Positions 9,440-22,211 of a DNA stretch of 64,000 nucleotides are shown piece by piece. Source of the DNA: Protea cynaroides. Lineage: Eukaryota; Streptophyta; Magnoliopsida; Proteales; Proteaceae. Under the pieces are notes generated by a model. It saw only the letters and a list, made by a program, of their open reading frames with translations, was not told the origin of the DNA and ran no database searches. The position numbers and the translations under genes are program-made. Numbering within the stretch: position 1 is the first letter of the stretch; each line of letters begins with the position of its first letter. The stretch covers positions 30,582,771 to 30,646,770 of the forward strand of contig CM053266.1 of the NCBI GenBank assembly GCA_028583415.1, written 5' to 3'.

Positions 9440-12029
9440 GGGAAGACCACCGTCATGGAAATAGTTTTGTGCAACATTATTACATAACCAATTATAATCG
9501 ATTTTGATTTGACTACTTAGAATTGGTTATTATTCAATCATTTCGATTTTAATTTGTCTAATATATCTTAGATCCTGCTTTGTAGAGTGGATGGTCCCTG
9601 GGCCTGTTTTATAGGATGGGCCCGCAATCACAAACATTGGTCCACCACTATGCTGTGACACGTCTATCTAATCATCCCATTCTTCCCTGAATTTCCATGT
9701 TTTTTTGTCTTCCCTTTCCCAATGAAAGCAAATCTTATCAGTGTATTTTTACTAAAAAATAAAAGAAAATCTTATCAGTGCATTATATGGGAGGATGCTA
9801 TTGGCTCTAAATCAAAACAATGGGGTGGGCCCACAGCCCACTGAATACTACCACTCACGTGTGGGCCCATTGATTCTTAGGCTAAACCGCAAAGGCCACT
9901 TACCTGTCTCCACTAGTCTTAAAAGGACCTCACAGGTCTTAAATCTTTATTTTAACTAAAAATCACATATATTATTGTTGGAGTATGGATTAATTATATT
10001 TATCATCCATTACTTTTTGATAATTATATATATTCTTTTTAATTTCAGAAACATGATAAAAAGATCTATTCCGGTAACAATGATCAAGTAACGGAGTTAA
10101 TTCCACCTCTTTATCTTATTCTAGTCAATTTGAAAAAAAGGAGAAGGTTTCCCATGCTGTCATGGCAATTTGCGTTGTAAACTCAACAAATGCAAATTTG
10201 TTTTCTAAATTTTAGATTTAATACCGTTGATAGAATGGATATTTTTGTTACATGTTTTTGAAATTACGAATGGTATTTGTAATTGTCAGAAACTAATTGA
10301 TGATAGGTATAATTTATCCATAGTCCAGGGATCGTACGTGAAATTTTCCTTTACTTCACCCATATTTAGATAAGGATCTTGCTTCATGACACCGGCCAAT
10401 GTCATAGAGCATGGACATGGATTCCTTTTGGGGGGTAGGGATTGGGTAACTCATAAGTAGAGGTTATTATGAGAAATTCGTATCTAGGAGATAAGATTTG
10501 ATTTTCGTAAATAAGAAGAGTTTTTGTACCGATCTGACAAATACAGTGTTTGGGTCAAATCGGTGTCAAGTTTTATAAGGCATGATCAAAACATGTTCAT
10601 TAAGAGGTTTGGACTAGGTGGGCTGCACTGTGCACATTAACTAACAGGCCAGTCTGATTTTCGATTGTTATCGGGCTAGTTCAGGATGATTCGATTTGAA
10701 AGCGCAATAGAAACCCGCTAAGACCATCTAGAAGACTGAAGTAGTGAAACTAGAGTTTAATTCGGTCTAAATCAGTTTGGTCCGGGCCATTATCTTGTTC
10801 GGATTCATCGGTCTGCTTTTCAGGCAGATTTTCGGGCTAGCACGGATCAGATTGGGACCAATAGGATATGCTATATCTCAACCAAAACATGTCCAATAAC
10901 TATTCGGTCCAGATCGATTTCAGATTAATTCAAAGTGACTCAGTCTAAACTATCGGTTCGGTCCCAAAATTGACACCCTTAAAATTACATTTGAGTTGTT
11001 GATTTGTGGGCTTCTTCTCAAATAGGGGTGGTAAGTATTTGGTGGGAGCTGATTGATCGTATGTAAACTATACGCAAAACCATGGAATTCCCGGCTTTCT
11101 TCTCAAAGACCTAATGTTGGAGAAGATAGAATCCAATCGATTCTTCTTCCCACCTTCAGAATCCCTTTGATTTTTTTTTTTTAAACTTTTAATTTCTTAG
11201 TTCACTCAATTGAATTAGTTTGATTCAAATTCATTATAATTGAATCAACTGATATATTTGACAAAAGGAAGAAAATCCATCTGAATGCAAAATAAAAAGT
11301 TAATTTAGGAATTTAGAAATCTTAAGGGAAAAAGAAGAGATGAAAGTTTCACTATTTGAAAGAATCTGAAAGAAAATACAAAATAAAAAAAGGTTGAGTA
11401 TATATATTATAAAGAACAAGGGAATTTAAAAAAAAATTTCCCAAAAAATATCTTGAGCCACTAAAACCAAAGCAATTCTTTTTTATAAAGAGCAAAGGTT
11501 TTTCTGTCAAAACCAAACCGATCTGATATAAATTGGTTGGTTCGGTCTGGTTTTTCTGATAATTCACTGTTTTTTAGAATTGGCATGATCCAAGACTGGA
11601 TTGGTTTGTTATTAATGAAAAAGGCAAAAAAAATATATTACTAGTAATCATGGAAGATCGACCTGGTTGAGATGTGTAAGGACTGGTTGATCCGGTCCTT
11701 GATTTGACACCTTGACCAATCCTTGAAAACAAAAGATGATAGGTATTGGATTGGTATCAAGTGATGATCGAAACAGATACGAATCGATCAATCCTATACC
11801 TAATGAGTGCTCACTTTAGTTTGGGGGATTAATGCTAATGAGTGCTCACTTTAGTTTTTTACACACTTAAGATGAGTGTACAAGTCAACTCAAGAGTATA
11901 ACATCTATAGAAACCTATAAAAAAATATTAAAAAAATCAAAAAATCAAAAAAATCGGAAAGCAGAAATCTACAAAATTTCACCTCATCCAACTTCAACAT
12001 GGCTCAGCGAGGTATAATGTCCATAGAAA
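9440..12029. other. Intergenic, no gene seen
   Basis: AT-rich sequence. A short direct repeat AAATCTTATCAGTG lies near 9728 and 9767. Stretches at about 10540-10990 and 11500-11770 are rich in CGGTTTGGTC/GATTGGTTCGGTC-type words, a degenerate motif also seen near 12830-13200, 46690-46930, 57220-57310 and 58590-58900. No coding similarity was recognised. Confidence 0.5.
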
Positions 12030-12235
12030 CATCATGGTTGGACTTGTTGTCGATGGTTTTCGTTCATCGATTCTTGAGGATGATAAATGTCAAAAGAGAA
12101 GTAAATTAGGCAATGAGGGAGGGTTTCGTTTAAAAACCCTGTGACCACTCTGATGCCTAAGTCAAAACTGATAACAAATAGTTGGAGTTCTGTACGAGAG
12201 GAATACGAGCTCCTATAAAGTAGGGTTTAAGTAGT

Positions 12236-12267
<32 letters not shown>

Positions 12268-12786
12268 ATAGTTAAAAAAAGTAAGAAGAAAAGGATCCGG
12301 TTACCTTCTTTTTGGGCTCTATTTATAGAGAGGCACGGAGTGTAGTAGTTGTAAGCATGATCCGAGTGTTTCTTTGATCTTGGGCTCATCAAGGATCTTA
12401 TGCCACCAGCTGTGAGCTGTCGTGGCAATTGGATAAGGAAAGTTGGTGTAGCCACGATCCTACACCCTTAGAAATAGGTGTTCGGATGTGAGTAGGAGAG
12501 CTTTATGATCGTTGGATGAAGATCTTCCGATAGGTTTTCCTTGTATGGATCCGAGAGTCCAGCTTGCAAATACTGTTGGGGGATGACACCTAGCCGAGAT
12601 TGGTGGGGTCACCCATGGTAGTGGGGTATTTACAGTTAGTTACCTCCCAAAATCGTGGGGATGCCTTTCCATGTAATCAGTCTATAATGTGGCACTGGCA
12701 ACGAACATGTGTGTAGGGACACATGTTGAAGATACGCTTAGGACACATGTCCTTTTTCGATTGACGGTTTCAATACATCCCTATCA
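12030..12786 (-). repeat. Gypsy-type LTR remnant
   Basis: Read on the minus strand it starts TGATAGGGATGTATTG, has a TATA box CTCTCTATAAATAGAGCC at about 12317-12334, then a (CT)n tract. Near its end is TTTTGACTTAGGCATCAGAG (about 12148-12170), a hallmark of many plant Ty3/gypsy LTR ends. The exact 3' border, a primer-binding site and target duplication could not be fixed. Confidence 0.55.
12235..12268. repeat. (GA)n microsatellite
   Basis: A GA run with one GGG interruption, within the gypsy-type LTR. Confidence 0.9.
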
Positions 12787-13480
12787 GGAAACATCCATTA
12801 GGATGTCTCAAAATTAAACCCAAACCAATTGGATCAAACTGAGTCAATCGAAAAAGTTGAACACAATTGTATCGATTTCCTTATCGTGCATGTTTAGTTT
12901 ATGTTTAGTTTGGGGTTTTTGGAGTGAGTGAAAAATCAAAACCGGTCTGAATCGACCAATAAAACTAGGTGAATTCGACAATTAAGACGGGGCGAAACCC
13001 CCAGCAAAAGGAAACAAAAAAAAAACTGATAAAAAACCACAAAAATGATAAAAAGTTGCTTTTGTTTTTAAAATTGGTAACATTCGATAACGAATCGATA
13101 AGAGCCCAATAAACCAACTAGATAAAACCTGAAACCGAACTAAATCAAAATTAAAATCAATTCAGACTGACCAAAACCAAATTGAATAAGTTCATCCATC
13201 AACCAACCCCTAATAATGACTTTTTTTTTATAAGAAAATAAAATGATAATTGATGAAATTGTATATCTATGGCTAAACCTTGATACTGGATGCTGAAAGG
13301 AGAGGAAGAGACACATAGGCCGTTACCATTATATGGAATAATCATACTAATTAGTTTAAGATTTTGGATAACTTTATATATTAGTTTGACCTTTTTATTA
13401 ATAGTTTAAACTTTTACATTGAATAATTCAATATAAATTCAAAATCACCATCAACAAATATATTGGAATAATCATACTAA
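12787..13480. other. Intergenic, no gene seen
   Basis: Contains AACCGAACT/CAAACC-type degenerate words and an exact direct repeat GGAATAATCATACTAATTAG (13336 and 13464). No coding similarity was recognised. Confidence 0.5.
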
Positions 13481-13939
13481 TTAGTTTAAGATTTGAGTGT
13501 ACCCTTTTGCAACTAAGCGGGTCTTATACAGCTCAATAGCGCCGTCATCAACATAGCGTTTTATTTTAAACACCCATTTACAGCCTATGGGATGTTTTTC
13601 TTTGGGTAATGGTTCAATGCTCCAAGTCTTGTTATCAGTCAAGGTTTTCATTTCATCAGCCATTGCATTTCTCCATAATGGATCTTTTTGGGCCCGAGTA
13701 AAAGTGGTGAACTCAACTTGAGAACACAAATTTAAAAGTAATGCATTATAAGATGGTGAAAAGGCTGAGAAGGAAAAAAAATAAGATTGGATGGGACAAG
13801 GAGCCATACCTGGAACAAATGTCTTTGAGTTTAAAGGTAAGAAAATCAAATTGTTTCCTAGTCCCCTAAGGAGATAAAAGTCCCGGAACATAAGGGAAGC
13901 ACATCCAAGAACCACCCCTTCGAAAACACTCAACATCAT
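13481..13939 (-). pseudogene. Copia pol fragment: start of reverse transcriptase
   Basis: The C-terminal part of this open stretch shows copia RT-start blocks: DPLWRNAMADEMKTL, NKTWSIEPLPKEKHPIGCKW and LVAKGYTQ. The N-terminal 60 residues are not clearly recognisable. RT is cut off before its catalytic motif. It may belong with the linker fragment at 17308-17523, with gypsy DNA between them. Confidence 0.85.
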
Positions 13940-13999
13940 GAATGCAAAAGCAGTTTGAAAAAGAGTGTAAGGATACGGGGTTATTTATGCTTTAGTAGC

Positions 14000-16262
14000 C
14001 ACACAAGTTAACAAAGAACTTCCCAATCCATTTGTTGAGGCTCAAAAGAAGTTCAACCCCTCTGAAAGAGTTTGAGCGATTGTTTCGGATGAACTAACCG
14101 AACTACCACCTATGCGTGACATTCAACATGTTATCGATTTGGTTCGGTGGTCTTCACCGCCAAACTTGCCCCATTATAGGATGAATCCCAAGGAACATGC
14201 CGAACTTAAAAGACAAGTAGATGAGCTACTTGAGAAGGATTCATTAGAAAGTCTTAGCCCTCGGGGGTACCCGCTCTACTTACACCCAAGAAAGATGGAA
14301 CTTGGCGTATGTGTGTTGGCCAATGAGCCATCAACAAAATCACCGTTAAGTATAGGTTTCCTATACCTAGACTTGATGACATGCTAGAGATGATGGGTGG
14401 AGCGAAAATCTTTCCAAGATTGACCTTAAGAGTGGGTATCACCAAATTCGGGTTAGACACGGGGATGAGTGGAAGGCGCCTTCAAAACAAAGGGCGGTCT
14501 ATATGGGTGGCTTGTCATGCCTTTTGGTTTGACCAATGCACCCGAGTACATTTATGAGAATTATGAATCGGGTGCTACGACCATACAATGACAAGTTCTT
14601 AGTGGTTTACTTTGATGATATCCTCATCTTCGTAGAAAAACACAAACCACTCACCTAGATCACTTACGTAAAGTCTTCCAAACAGAATGAAAAACTTTAT
14701 GTCAATTTAAAGAAGTGTACCTTTATGAGTGATCAAGTCATTTTCTTAGGATTTATTGTCTCGAACAAGGGTATCTGCCGATCCCGAGAAAATAAAAGCA
14801 ATTATTGAATGGCTGAACCGGCTAACACCCATGAAGTACGAAGTTTTCACGGCTAGCAACCTTTATAGGCGGTTCATCCAGCGGTTTAGTGCCATCATGG
14901 CCCCCATCACCGATTGCATAAAAAAGGAGAGTTCCAGTGGACTAGGGAGGGCTGCTAAGGCTTTTGTAGAAATCAAAAAGTTAATGACTCAATCACCCGT
15001 TCTACGTCTCCCGATTTCTCCAAAGTCTTTGAAGTGCAATGTGATGCCTCCGCCCTGGAATTGGTGGCGTCCTTGTTCAAGAAGGACATCCTGTTGCTTA
15101 TTTTAGTGAGAAGCTTAATGAAGCCAAGCAACGGTATTCCACCTATGACAAAGAATTCTCTGTGGTTGTCCAAGCTTTGCGCTATTGGCGACACTATCTC
15201 TTACCACAAGAATTTGTTTTATATTCAGACCACCAGGCATTGAAATATTTAAGTTCTCAGACCAAACTGAACCCTAGACATGCCAAGTGGGCTGAATTCT
15301 TACAAGAGTACACCTTTGTGCTCAAACATAAACCCGGTGTTGATAACACTTGCTGCGATGCATTAAGTAGGGTTCACATGCCCATCTTTCCACGAAATTA
15401 GTCAAAAATCAGGTTAAGGCATTGCTCCAAACCATGAGTATTGAGGTTGTAGGGTTTGAGCAAATTAAGAACAGTATCCTACATGCCTAGATTTTAGTGA
15501 GCCTTATACCTCTCGGCGAAGACCCATCGGCAAATCACTCGGATTACATACTCGAGAGATGGATTCCTTTTTAAAGGGACTCGGTTGTGTATTCCCGGGA
15601 CTTCATTAAGAGACTTTCTAACTGGGAATTACATCTTGGTGGGGTAGCCGGTCATTTCGGTCGAGATAAAACCATTGCCCTTGTTGAGGACCGATTTTCT
15701 GGCCTAACCTCGAAGAGGGATGTATCTCGAATTATTAGCCGTGTCGAACATGTCAAGCGCTAAACAAACGAAGCAAAATCTTGGCTGTATACTCCTCTTC
15801 TGTTCCTCATACCCCATGGCAAGATTTGAGTATGGACTTTGTGCTAGGATTGCCGAGGACTTCGAGAGGTCATGATTCTGTTTTTGTGGTAGTAGACCGT
15901 TTCTCAAAGATGGCCCATTTTATTCCATGCTCAAAGACTTTTGATGCCTCCATTGTAGCCAAACTCTTCTTTAGTGAGGTCGTCAAGTATCATGGTTTAC
16001 CTAAGACAATAGTGTCGGATAGGGATGTCAAGTTCACTAGTCATTTTGGCGAACTTTGTGGCGCATGTTAGGTACTAAACTGTAGTTTTTCATCGGCTTT
16101 CCACCCTCGGACCGATGGTCAAGCGAGGTCATAAATAGGAGTTTAGGAAATCTGTTACGTTGTCTAATAGGCGAACACCTTACTAGTTGGGACCGTGTCC
16201 TTACCCAAGCCGAGTTTGCGTACAACCTTTCAAAAAATAGAACCACTGGTTTGTCCCATTTT
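14000..16262 (+). pseudogene. Ty3/gypsy pol remnant: RT, RNase H, integrase
   Basis: Plus-strand frames carry, in order, the RT start (NLPHYRM, KEHAELKRQVDELLEKD; 14112-14260), RT core blocks including VMPFGLTNAP and VYFDDILIF (about 14510-14635; an F-D-D active-site motif), RNase H blocks (EFVLYSDHQALKYLSSQ and HKPGVDNTCCDALSR; about 15190-15380), and the integrase core (YSSSVPHTPWQDLSMDFVLG, DRFSKMAHFIPC, KTIVSDRDVKF; 15781-16060). Many frameshifts and stops break it. Gag and protease are missing at the left, and the integrase C-terminus is missing at the right, where sequence passes straight into an LTR-like region. Confidence 0.93.
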
Positions 16263-16268
16263 GAGGAC

Positions 16269-17290
16269 TGATGAGGACATCTAAGAGTCCTAGTAGGTTT
16301 AGGATTCTATTAGCTGTAGGATTCTATTTATTTTTTATTTTGTTTTATTCTGTTTTATTGCTGTAAACGTGGGAATTTTAGTTTGTTAGAGTTGTGGGTC
16401 CCATTTGTGGGCCCTTTTGAATTTTAGTTTGTTAGAATTGTGGGTCCAAAGGTGGGCCCCTTTTAGTTGTTTAGTTGGCTTATTATTAGTTTTAGAGTTA
16501 TACTCTAATTAGGGTTATAAGCCTTATAAAGGTTTTTAAGTAATAAAAATTCGGATTATGATTATTGAATGCGAGAAAAAAAGAGAAGAGAAAAGAAAAT
16601 ATCTCTCGTACTCTCTCTTTTCTCATCTCTCTCCTTCTCGTCTCTCTCTCTCTTTCTCGTCTCTCTCTCTCTTTCTCGTCTCTCTCTCTCTCTTTCTTCT
16701 CTCTTTCTTGCAGGTACAGCAGCTTTCTTCTCTCTTTCTTGCAGGTACGGGCTATCTTCTCTCTCTCTTGCGGTACAGCAACTACCTTCTCCCTCTCTCC
16801 GTGGACAGGTATACTTCTTCCTTCTCTTCATTGTTTTTTTTTCAGGTTATAAGGACAATACAGCCCTACTCGGCGTAACGCCCTTATAGCTGGTTCTTTG
16901 TTTCGGTCAGTAAGTCTACATCTTCTAATTTTTCGGGTTTGCTATCATATCTATTTTTTGTTATCGTTTCTTCCCATTGTTTTTGCTTTTTTATTATTTC
17001 GGTTACATCTATGCTTTCTTTGTAAGTCTATTCCACACAATCTCTATCATAGTCTAGTCGTGTTTAGTACTTACTAACATGGTTAGCCCCGTGAGAAGTT
17101 TCTTTATAGCTAAGCCTTCATATTTAGTATGTTATGATTAGGATTTCATCTCTTTGATTATTGGGAAGTTTCTGTTTTTATGTTCATTGGTTTACCTAAT
17201 CATTAGGCATTTAATCTTGTTTGTTTTGAGTTTTGACATCTTTTGCACTTTAGTACTTCTTAACCTATGGTTTTTTTTTAACGTGACTGA
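16269..17290 (+). repeat. Gypsy 3' LTR-like region with (TC)n tract
   Basis: Follows the gypsy integrase and starts TGATGAGGACATC. It contains a direct repeat of TTTTAGTTTGTTAGA-TTGTGGGTCC (about 16376 and 16424) and a TATA-like GCCTTATAAAGG near 16520. From 16605 to 16830 it has a pyrimidine tract with CTTGCAGGTAC-type units repeated about three times (near 16707, 16738 and 16767). The right border and a PPT were not identified. Confidence 0.5.
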
Positions 17291-17307
17291 AACCTAATTA
17301 ATAATTC

Positions 17308-17523
17308 TTAGTTGATCATTAGTGCGTTAGCGGCATTACATACAAAATCCCTTAAAAGAACTGATGGTGTGCGATTGCGAGTAGGTCTGATGTGAGTATG
17401 AGGTGCAACTACAATTGATTCAGAAGCAGTGGGTTCAGATATAAGAGTATTAGTAGGCTCGGCTTCAAATGGTAGTGATGTTATTAGGTGGGACTGTGGG
17501 TTCAATGGGAGAAGTATTACCAT
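17308..17523 (-). pseudogene. Copia pol linker fragment (between integrase and RT)
   Basis: The minus frame contains RPTRNRTPSVLLRDFVCN, the typical R-R-S-x-R-x-x-x-P-P-x-x-L-x-D-F-V segment of copia polyproteins just before RT. It is isolated between the gypsy remnant and the LTR at 17551, and may be part of the same element as 13481-13939. Confidence 0.7.
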
Positions 17524-17550
17524 CAGGTCACTTTGAATCCAGGCGATAAC

Positions 17551-17796
17551 TGATATTAGGAGAATGAACTGAATAATATTATTGAAACTTGAAAAAAAAG
17601 CAAATTACACCATACGTTTGAACTTATAGACTTAAACCATAACAAACTCTCCAAAACAAATCACCAACTACTAACAAGAAAATCCTAGCACTATAGAGTA
17701 AGATATTCTTTATTTGACACTTCACTACTGACTTAAGTCTATTCCAAAATAATAGGAACAGAAACTTGACCCAGTAATATGCACTGATTTGTAAGA
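17551..17796 (-). repeat. Copia-A 3' LTR
   Basis: Plus strand begins TGATATTAGGAGAATGAACT. Its right end overlaps the 3' end of the RNase H frame, following a purine tract AAGGGAGAG on the minus strand. Confidence 0.8.
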
Positions 17797-18333
17797 CTCT
17801 CCCTTAGTGCATACTTACGGTCAATAACTCCAAGAGCTGCTCTAAAATTCTCAAACTTAGGCTTAGCTAAGGCTTTTTGTAAATATACAAAAGCAACTTG
17901 ATCACTAGTATGAATACTATTCAATTCAATTTCTTGATTCAGCACTTTCTCTCGAACAAAGTGATGATGAACTTCAATATGTTTTGTTCGCCCATGAAAA
18001 ATTGGATTTGAAGCAAGCTTGATAGCACTCTCATTGTCACAATGAATCTATACCACATAATCAACTTTAGAAGAAATATCTCCTATCAAACACTTTAACC
18101 AGATGCATTCTTGTGCAGCCATTGTTGCAGCCATGTACTCTGCTTCAGTACTGGACAATGCAACAGTAGATTGCTTCTTACTACACCATGAGACAATAGC
18201 TGAACCCATGCTCAAACAATACCTTGAATTGAACGATGATCAATTACACCACCTGCCCAATTTGTATCGGTAAATCCTCTTAGAAGAAAATCCTTATTTG
18301 CTTTGTACATAAGATCATAAGCAAGAGAACCTT
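17797..18333 (-). pseudogene. Copia-A RNase H
   Basis: Contains degraded but recognisable copia RNase H blocks, including SDQVAFVYLQKALAKPKFE near the end. Frames are interrupted several times, for example in the stretch around 18045-18240. Confidence 0.8.
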
Positions 18334-19289
18334 TTACATAACGTAATATTCTTTAGCAGCTTCTAAATGAGGAGTTCTTGGACTTTGCATAAACTGAGAG
18401 ATGACACTAACAGAGTAAGCAATTTCTGGTCTTGCGATAGTTAAATAAATTAAACTACCAACAAGATGCCGAAACCTTCTAGCATCCTTCAACAGCTTTC
18501 CTTCCTCTTTTATCAACTTGAGATATGGTTCCATAGGAGTAGTCATTTCTTTTGACTCCCCCATGCCAAAACGCTCCAAGAGATCCCTTGCATATCTTCT
18601 TTGAGATATAAAATATCCCTGATTTGATTTTTCCACTTCTAGGCCAAGAAAACATCCAATCTCGCCTAAAATTTTCATTTCAAATCTGATTGACAAATCA
18701 TTCCTCAATCGAGAAATTTCAGTTTCGTCATCTCCTGTAATTATCATGTCGTCTACATATAATAAAACTAGCAAATGCATCTTTGATTCTAATTTTACAA
18801 ACAAACTATAATCTGAATCAGATACTTTAAAACCACAAAAAATGAAGTATTGGGCAACTTTACCATTCCAAGCACGTGGTGCTTGTTTAAGGCCATACAA
18901 CGCCTTCTTCAATCTACAAATATGGTGGGGAAATTGCTCAGAGATAAATCCTTGGGGTTGTTCCATCAGCACTTCATGATTTAATTCACCGTAAAGAAAG
19001 AAATGCGTTCTTTACATCAACCTTCCACCTTCTGAAAGCATGCAGCAAGTGAAAAACTGGATCTCACTGTCACCATTTTTGCCACTGGACTGAAAGTCTC
19101 CTCGTAATCCAGTCCATAGCTTTGAGAAAAACCACGAGCAATTAAACATGCTTTGTATCTGTCAATCGTGCCATCTGTCTTCTTCTTTAGACTATAAATC
19201 CATTTGCAAGTTACCGATTTACAATTTTCCGCTTTTGGCACAAGCTCCCAAGTAACGCTTTTATTTCTTCTTGCATTGCTCCTTCCCAT
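18334..19289 (-). pseudogene. Copia-A reverse transcriptase
   Basis: Two frames cover RT. The 5' part (19017-19289) has TWELVPKAENCKSVTCKWIY and ARGFSQSYGLDYEETFSPVA. The 3' part (18334-18972) has LKKALYGLKQAPRAW, the catalytic YVDD in LLVLLYVDDMIITG, and GCFLGLEVEKS. A short frame break lies near 18980-19015. Confidence 0.93.
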
Positions 19290-19439
19290 TCTGGACAGCC
19301 CTTAGCTTTTTCATAGCACACTGGTTCTTCTTCATTTATTTCTCCGACAAACAAACATGATGTTACAGAGCAATGATTGAGTTGCACTTCATAATCTTTA
19401 AGGTGGACTGGTTGTCTTCTCTCCCTTATTGATTTTCTG

Positions 19440-20120
19440 ATTGTCTACTCAACAGCTTCTGAACTTAGAGTGTTCAGCCTTGGAGCTGGAGATTCTTCAC
19501 TTCCTTGATGTCTAAAATCATCACAAGATGTTTGTACATCGACTGAGGGAAATGGCTCCAAATCACCTTGATCATCATCAAGACCAGCATCTTTGACAAT
19601 TGATTTTTGAGCAGAATACCATGATGAAACTTCATTAAATACAACGTCCCTAGATGTGACAAATTTCTTTGTCATTGGGTCCATGCACCTCCATCCTTTT
19701 CTACATGCATCATAACCAACAAAGACATTTCTTTGCTTTCGGGTCAACTTTGGTTCGATTAGTTTTAGGAACATGAACATAGCAAGTAGAGCCAAACACT
19801 CGAAAATAATTTACGTTTGGTTTTACATCATACAATATCTCAAAATTAGTCTTTTCTTTACCTGGCCATGGAGGTAATCGATTTATCACATGGCATGCAT
19901 ATTGAACTGCTTCTGCCCAAAGCTCTCAAGGAAGACTCTTATCATGTAGCCATGATAAACTTATTGAAGTGAGATATGCCAACTTCCTTTTTGCAACCCT
20001 GTTTTGCTGAGGGGTGTTAGGACATGTCATTTGCCATTGAATTCCATTATTGTTACAATATTGCGAGAAGTCATTGGACATGAATTCACCTCCATTGTCG
20101 CTCCTCAAGCATTTTATTTT
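19440..20120 (-). pseudogene. Copia-A integrase core and C-terminal region
   Basis: RSDNGGEFMSNDF carries the second catalytic Asp. The block PQQNRVAKRK stands where the family has a catalytic Glu (V-A-E-R-K), here Lys, so the DDE triad is broken. Downstream (19445-19795) the KRNVFVGYDACRKGWRC-like and FVTSRDVVFNE blocks mark the end of integrase. Confidence 0.9.
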
Positions 20121-20360
20121 CTACCCAAACTTTTTTCTACCACACTATTGAAATCAACGAACTTTGATAGTGCTTCATTCTTCTCTTTTAAAAAATACAC
20201 CCAAGTGGTCATCTACCAACACCATGACATAGTGATAACCACTGTAGCTTGGTGTTCTTGTTGGTCCCATTAGATCTGTGTGAACCAATTCGAACAGATC
20301 TGACCTACGATTAGATGAGGACTTGAAAGGAAGACGATGTGATTTGCCATATTGGTAGCC

Positions 20361-20882
20361 TTAACAAATCACATTTTCATGTACGTCTTTAAGAGTTGGT
20401 AAGCCATCCATCAACTTCTTTGAAGAAATTTGCTGCAGCATTTGATAGCCTAAATGCCCCAACCGAGCATGCCAAATGGTTGCACTATCAGTCTGACTTG
20501 TCCTTTTTACATATGCCTCCCCTACTGACATGACAAATAAAGAGCCTTTCTTTTCACCAGTAAAAACAACATTAGCAGCAATATTTTTCACATTATCAAG
20601 CACCTTCACTTCATTTGGACCGAACAAAACATATTTTCTAGAGTTAGTAATCTGAGAAACTGAAACTAAATTTTTCGTCAAACCTGGAACATGATAGACA
20701 TCGTCTAGCTTGACATTTGTATCATCAATACCAATCTTCACAGCACCTTCTTTTGCTACCAGATAAGTAGAGTTATTTACAGTAACAATAACTCGTTCTC
20801 CATTATGTTGTCGTACCTCTGAAAATAACGAATCATTTTCGGTCACATGATGTGAACAACAACCAGGACTATAATGATCCAT
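20361..20882 (-). pseudogene. Copia-A protease remnant and pre-integrase (HHCC) domain
   Basis: VYHVPGLTKNLVSVSQ and TIWHARLGHLGYQMLQQ are the standard protease C-terminal and GAG-pre-integrase blocks. The protease active-site region at the start (CCSHHVTEND) lacks an intact D-S-G in this frame, and a frame change separates it from the preceding EEW. Confidence 0.9.
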
Positions 20883-20956
20883 TCCTCCTTGTAGTTGACA
20901 TAGTTGACTGGTGCTTGATTTGTTCCTTCAACTACTTCGGTAGTAAAACATTGCTC

Positions 20957-21795
20957 TCAATTGAGTTCATCATCTTCTTCAGCTTTACAAGCAACATTTG
21001 CTTTGGAGAGCTTCACATGGCAATTTTTCTTTATATGTCCAATCTTCCCGCATCTGTAACATTTGACAAATTTGTTACCTTGTGGGCTGCCGTTGGATGT
21101 CCTCCCATTTGTGCCTTCTTCTGAATTTTTTTGGCTAGCCTTTTCTTTTGAAAAAAGAATAGCATCAGGTTCAGAATTGGAATTTGTGATCACCTGTTTA
21201 GTCAATGCCTCCTGATTAGAGAGCAAGCTTTCCAATTCTTCTACTGATGGCTGAGTTACCCATCCTTGAATGGAGGTAACAAAGGGTGAGTACTCCTTCC
21301 TCAAGCCGTGAATAAGAAATCGTCAGTGATCTTCTCATTTGTATCTATCTCTGAAATTTCAGCACATATGTGTTTGACACGTAAGAAATATTCTGAGATT
21401 GACATACCTCCTTGTGTCATCATTGCCAATTCATTTTTCAAGAGTTGTAACCTTGCTGTATTCTTCTTGGAGAATACCCTCTCAAGAGTCTCCCAGATCT
21501 CCTTTGGAGAACTAACATCACGAACATGATCAATAAACTCCATGCTGATTGATGTTCTCAAAGCAAATAAAGCCTTTCCACATTTGATCTTCCATTTCCT
21601 TCGTGATTCAGTATTGTCAAGAGGGTCAGCTGGAATCACAGTATCAGCACCAGCAACTAGTTCCCACAGGTCTTGACCTTGAAGATAAGCCTCCATACAC
21701 ATTCTCCAGTACTTGTAGTTTGTGCCTACAAGCTTCTCAACACCGTATTGGGTGTTAAAACTGTTTTCCCCATTTAACTCCATATTGTAGGACAC
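20957..21795 (-). pseudogene. Copia-A gag with CCHC zinc knuckle
   Basis: The N-terminal part (21301-21795) has TNYKYWRMCMEAYLQGQDLW and LERVFSKKNTARLQLLKNEL, typical of copia UBN2/gag. The following frame (20957-21304) has CYRCGKIGHIKKNC, a CX2CX4HX4C knuckle. A one-step frame shift separates the two near 21301. Confidence 0.93.
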
Positions 21796-21964
21796 GAATT
21801 TCCTTTTTCAAGTTTCAATCTTCTCCAACAAGACAAACTCCTTTTTTTTTTTTTAGACAAACTTGATAGACAAGAAGAGTGAAATAAACAGAGAACCTTA
21901 GTTCAGCTTTGATACCATATTACAAAAGAATTGCTAGGAAATTGATAAAAAAAAAAAAAAAAAT

Positions 21965-22211
21965 TGATATTAGGAGAATGAACTGAATAATATTATTGAA
22001 GCTTGAAAAAAACAAATTATATCATACGTTTGAACTTATAGACTTAAAGCATAACAAACTCTGTTAAACAAATCACCAACTACGTACTAACAAGAAAATC
22101 CTACCACTGTAGAGTAAGACACTAGTTATTTGACACCTCACTACTGACTTAGTCTATTCCAAAATAATAGGAACAGAAACTTGACCCAGTAATATGCACT
22201 AATTTGTAAGA
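21965..22211 (-). repeat. Copia-A 5' LTR
   Basis: Direct repeat of 17551-17796, with several substitutions and small indels. Confidence 0.85.

Larger units (their letters stand above)
17551..22211 (-). mobile_element. Ty1/copia element 'Copia-A', nearly full length, degenerate
   Basis: Paired terminal repeats (17551-17796 and 21965-22211, about 246 bp, one difference in roughly 12 bases) bracket gag, zinc knuckle, protease/pre-integrase, integrase, RT and RNase H in copia order on the minus strand. A tRNA-Met-type primer site (plus strand GTTCAGCTTTGATACCA, 21901-21917) lies inside. About 47 bp including an A-rich run separate the right LTR from the primer site. Flanks do not give matching 5-bp target duplications, so rearrangement since insertion is likely. 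Confidence 0.88.

Noticed and set aside
16558..16889. Overlapping Ser/Leu/Arg-rich open frames on both strands
   Set aside because: They arise only from the (TC)n-rich tract of the gypsy LTR-like region; low-complexity artefacts.
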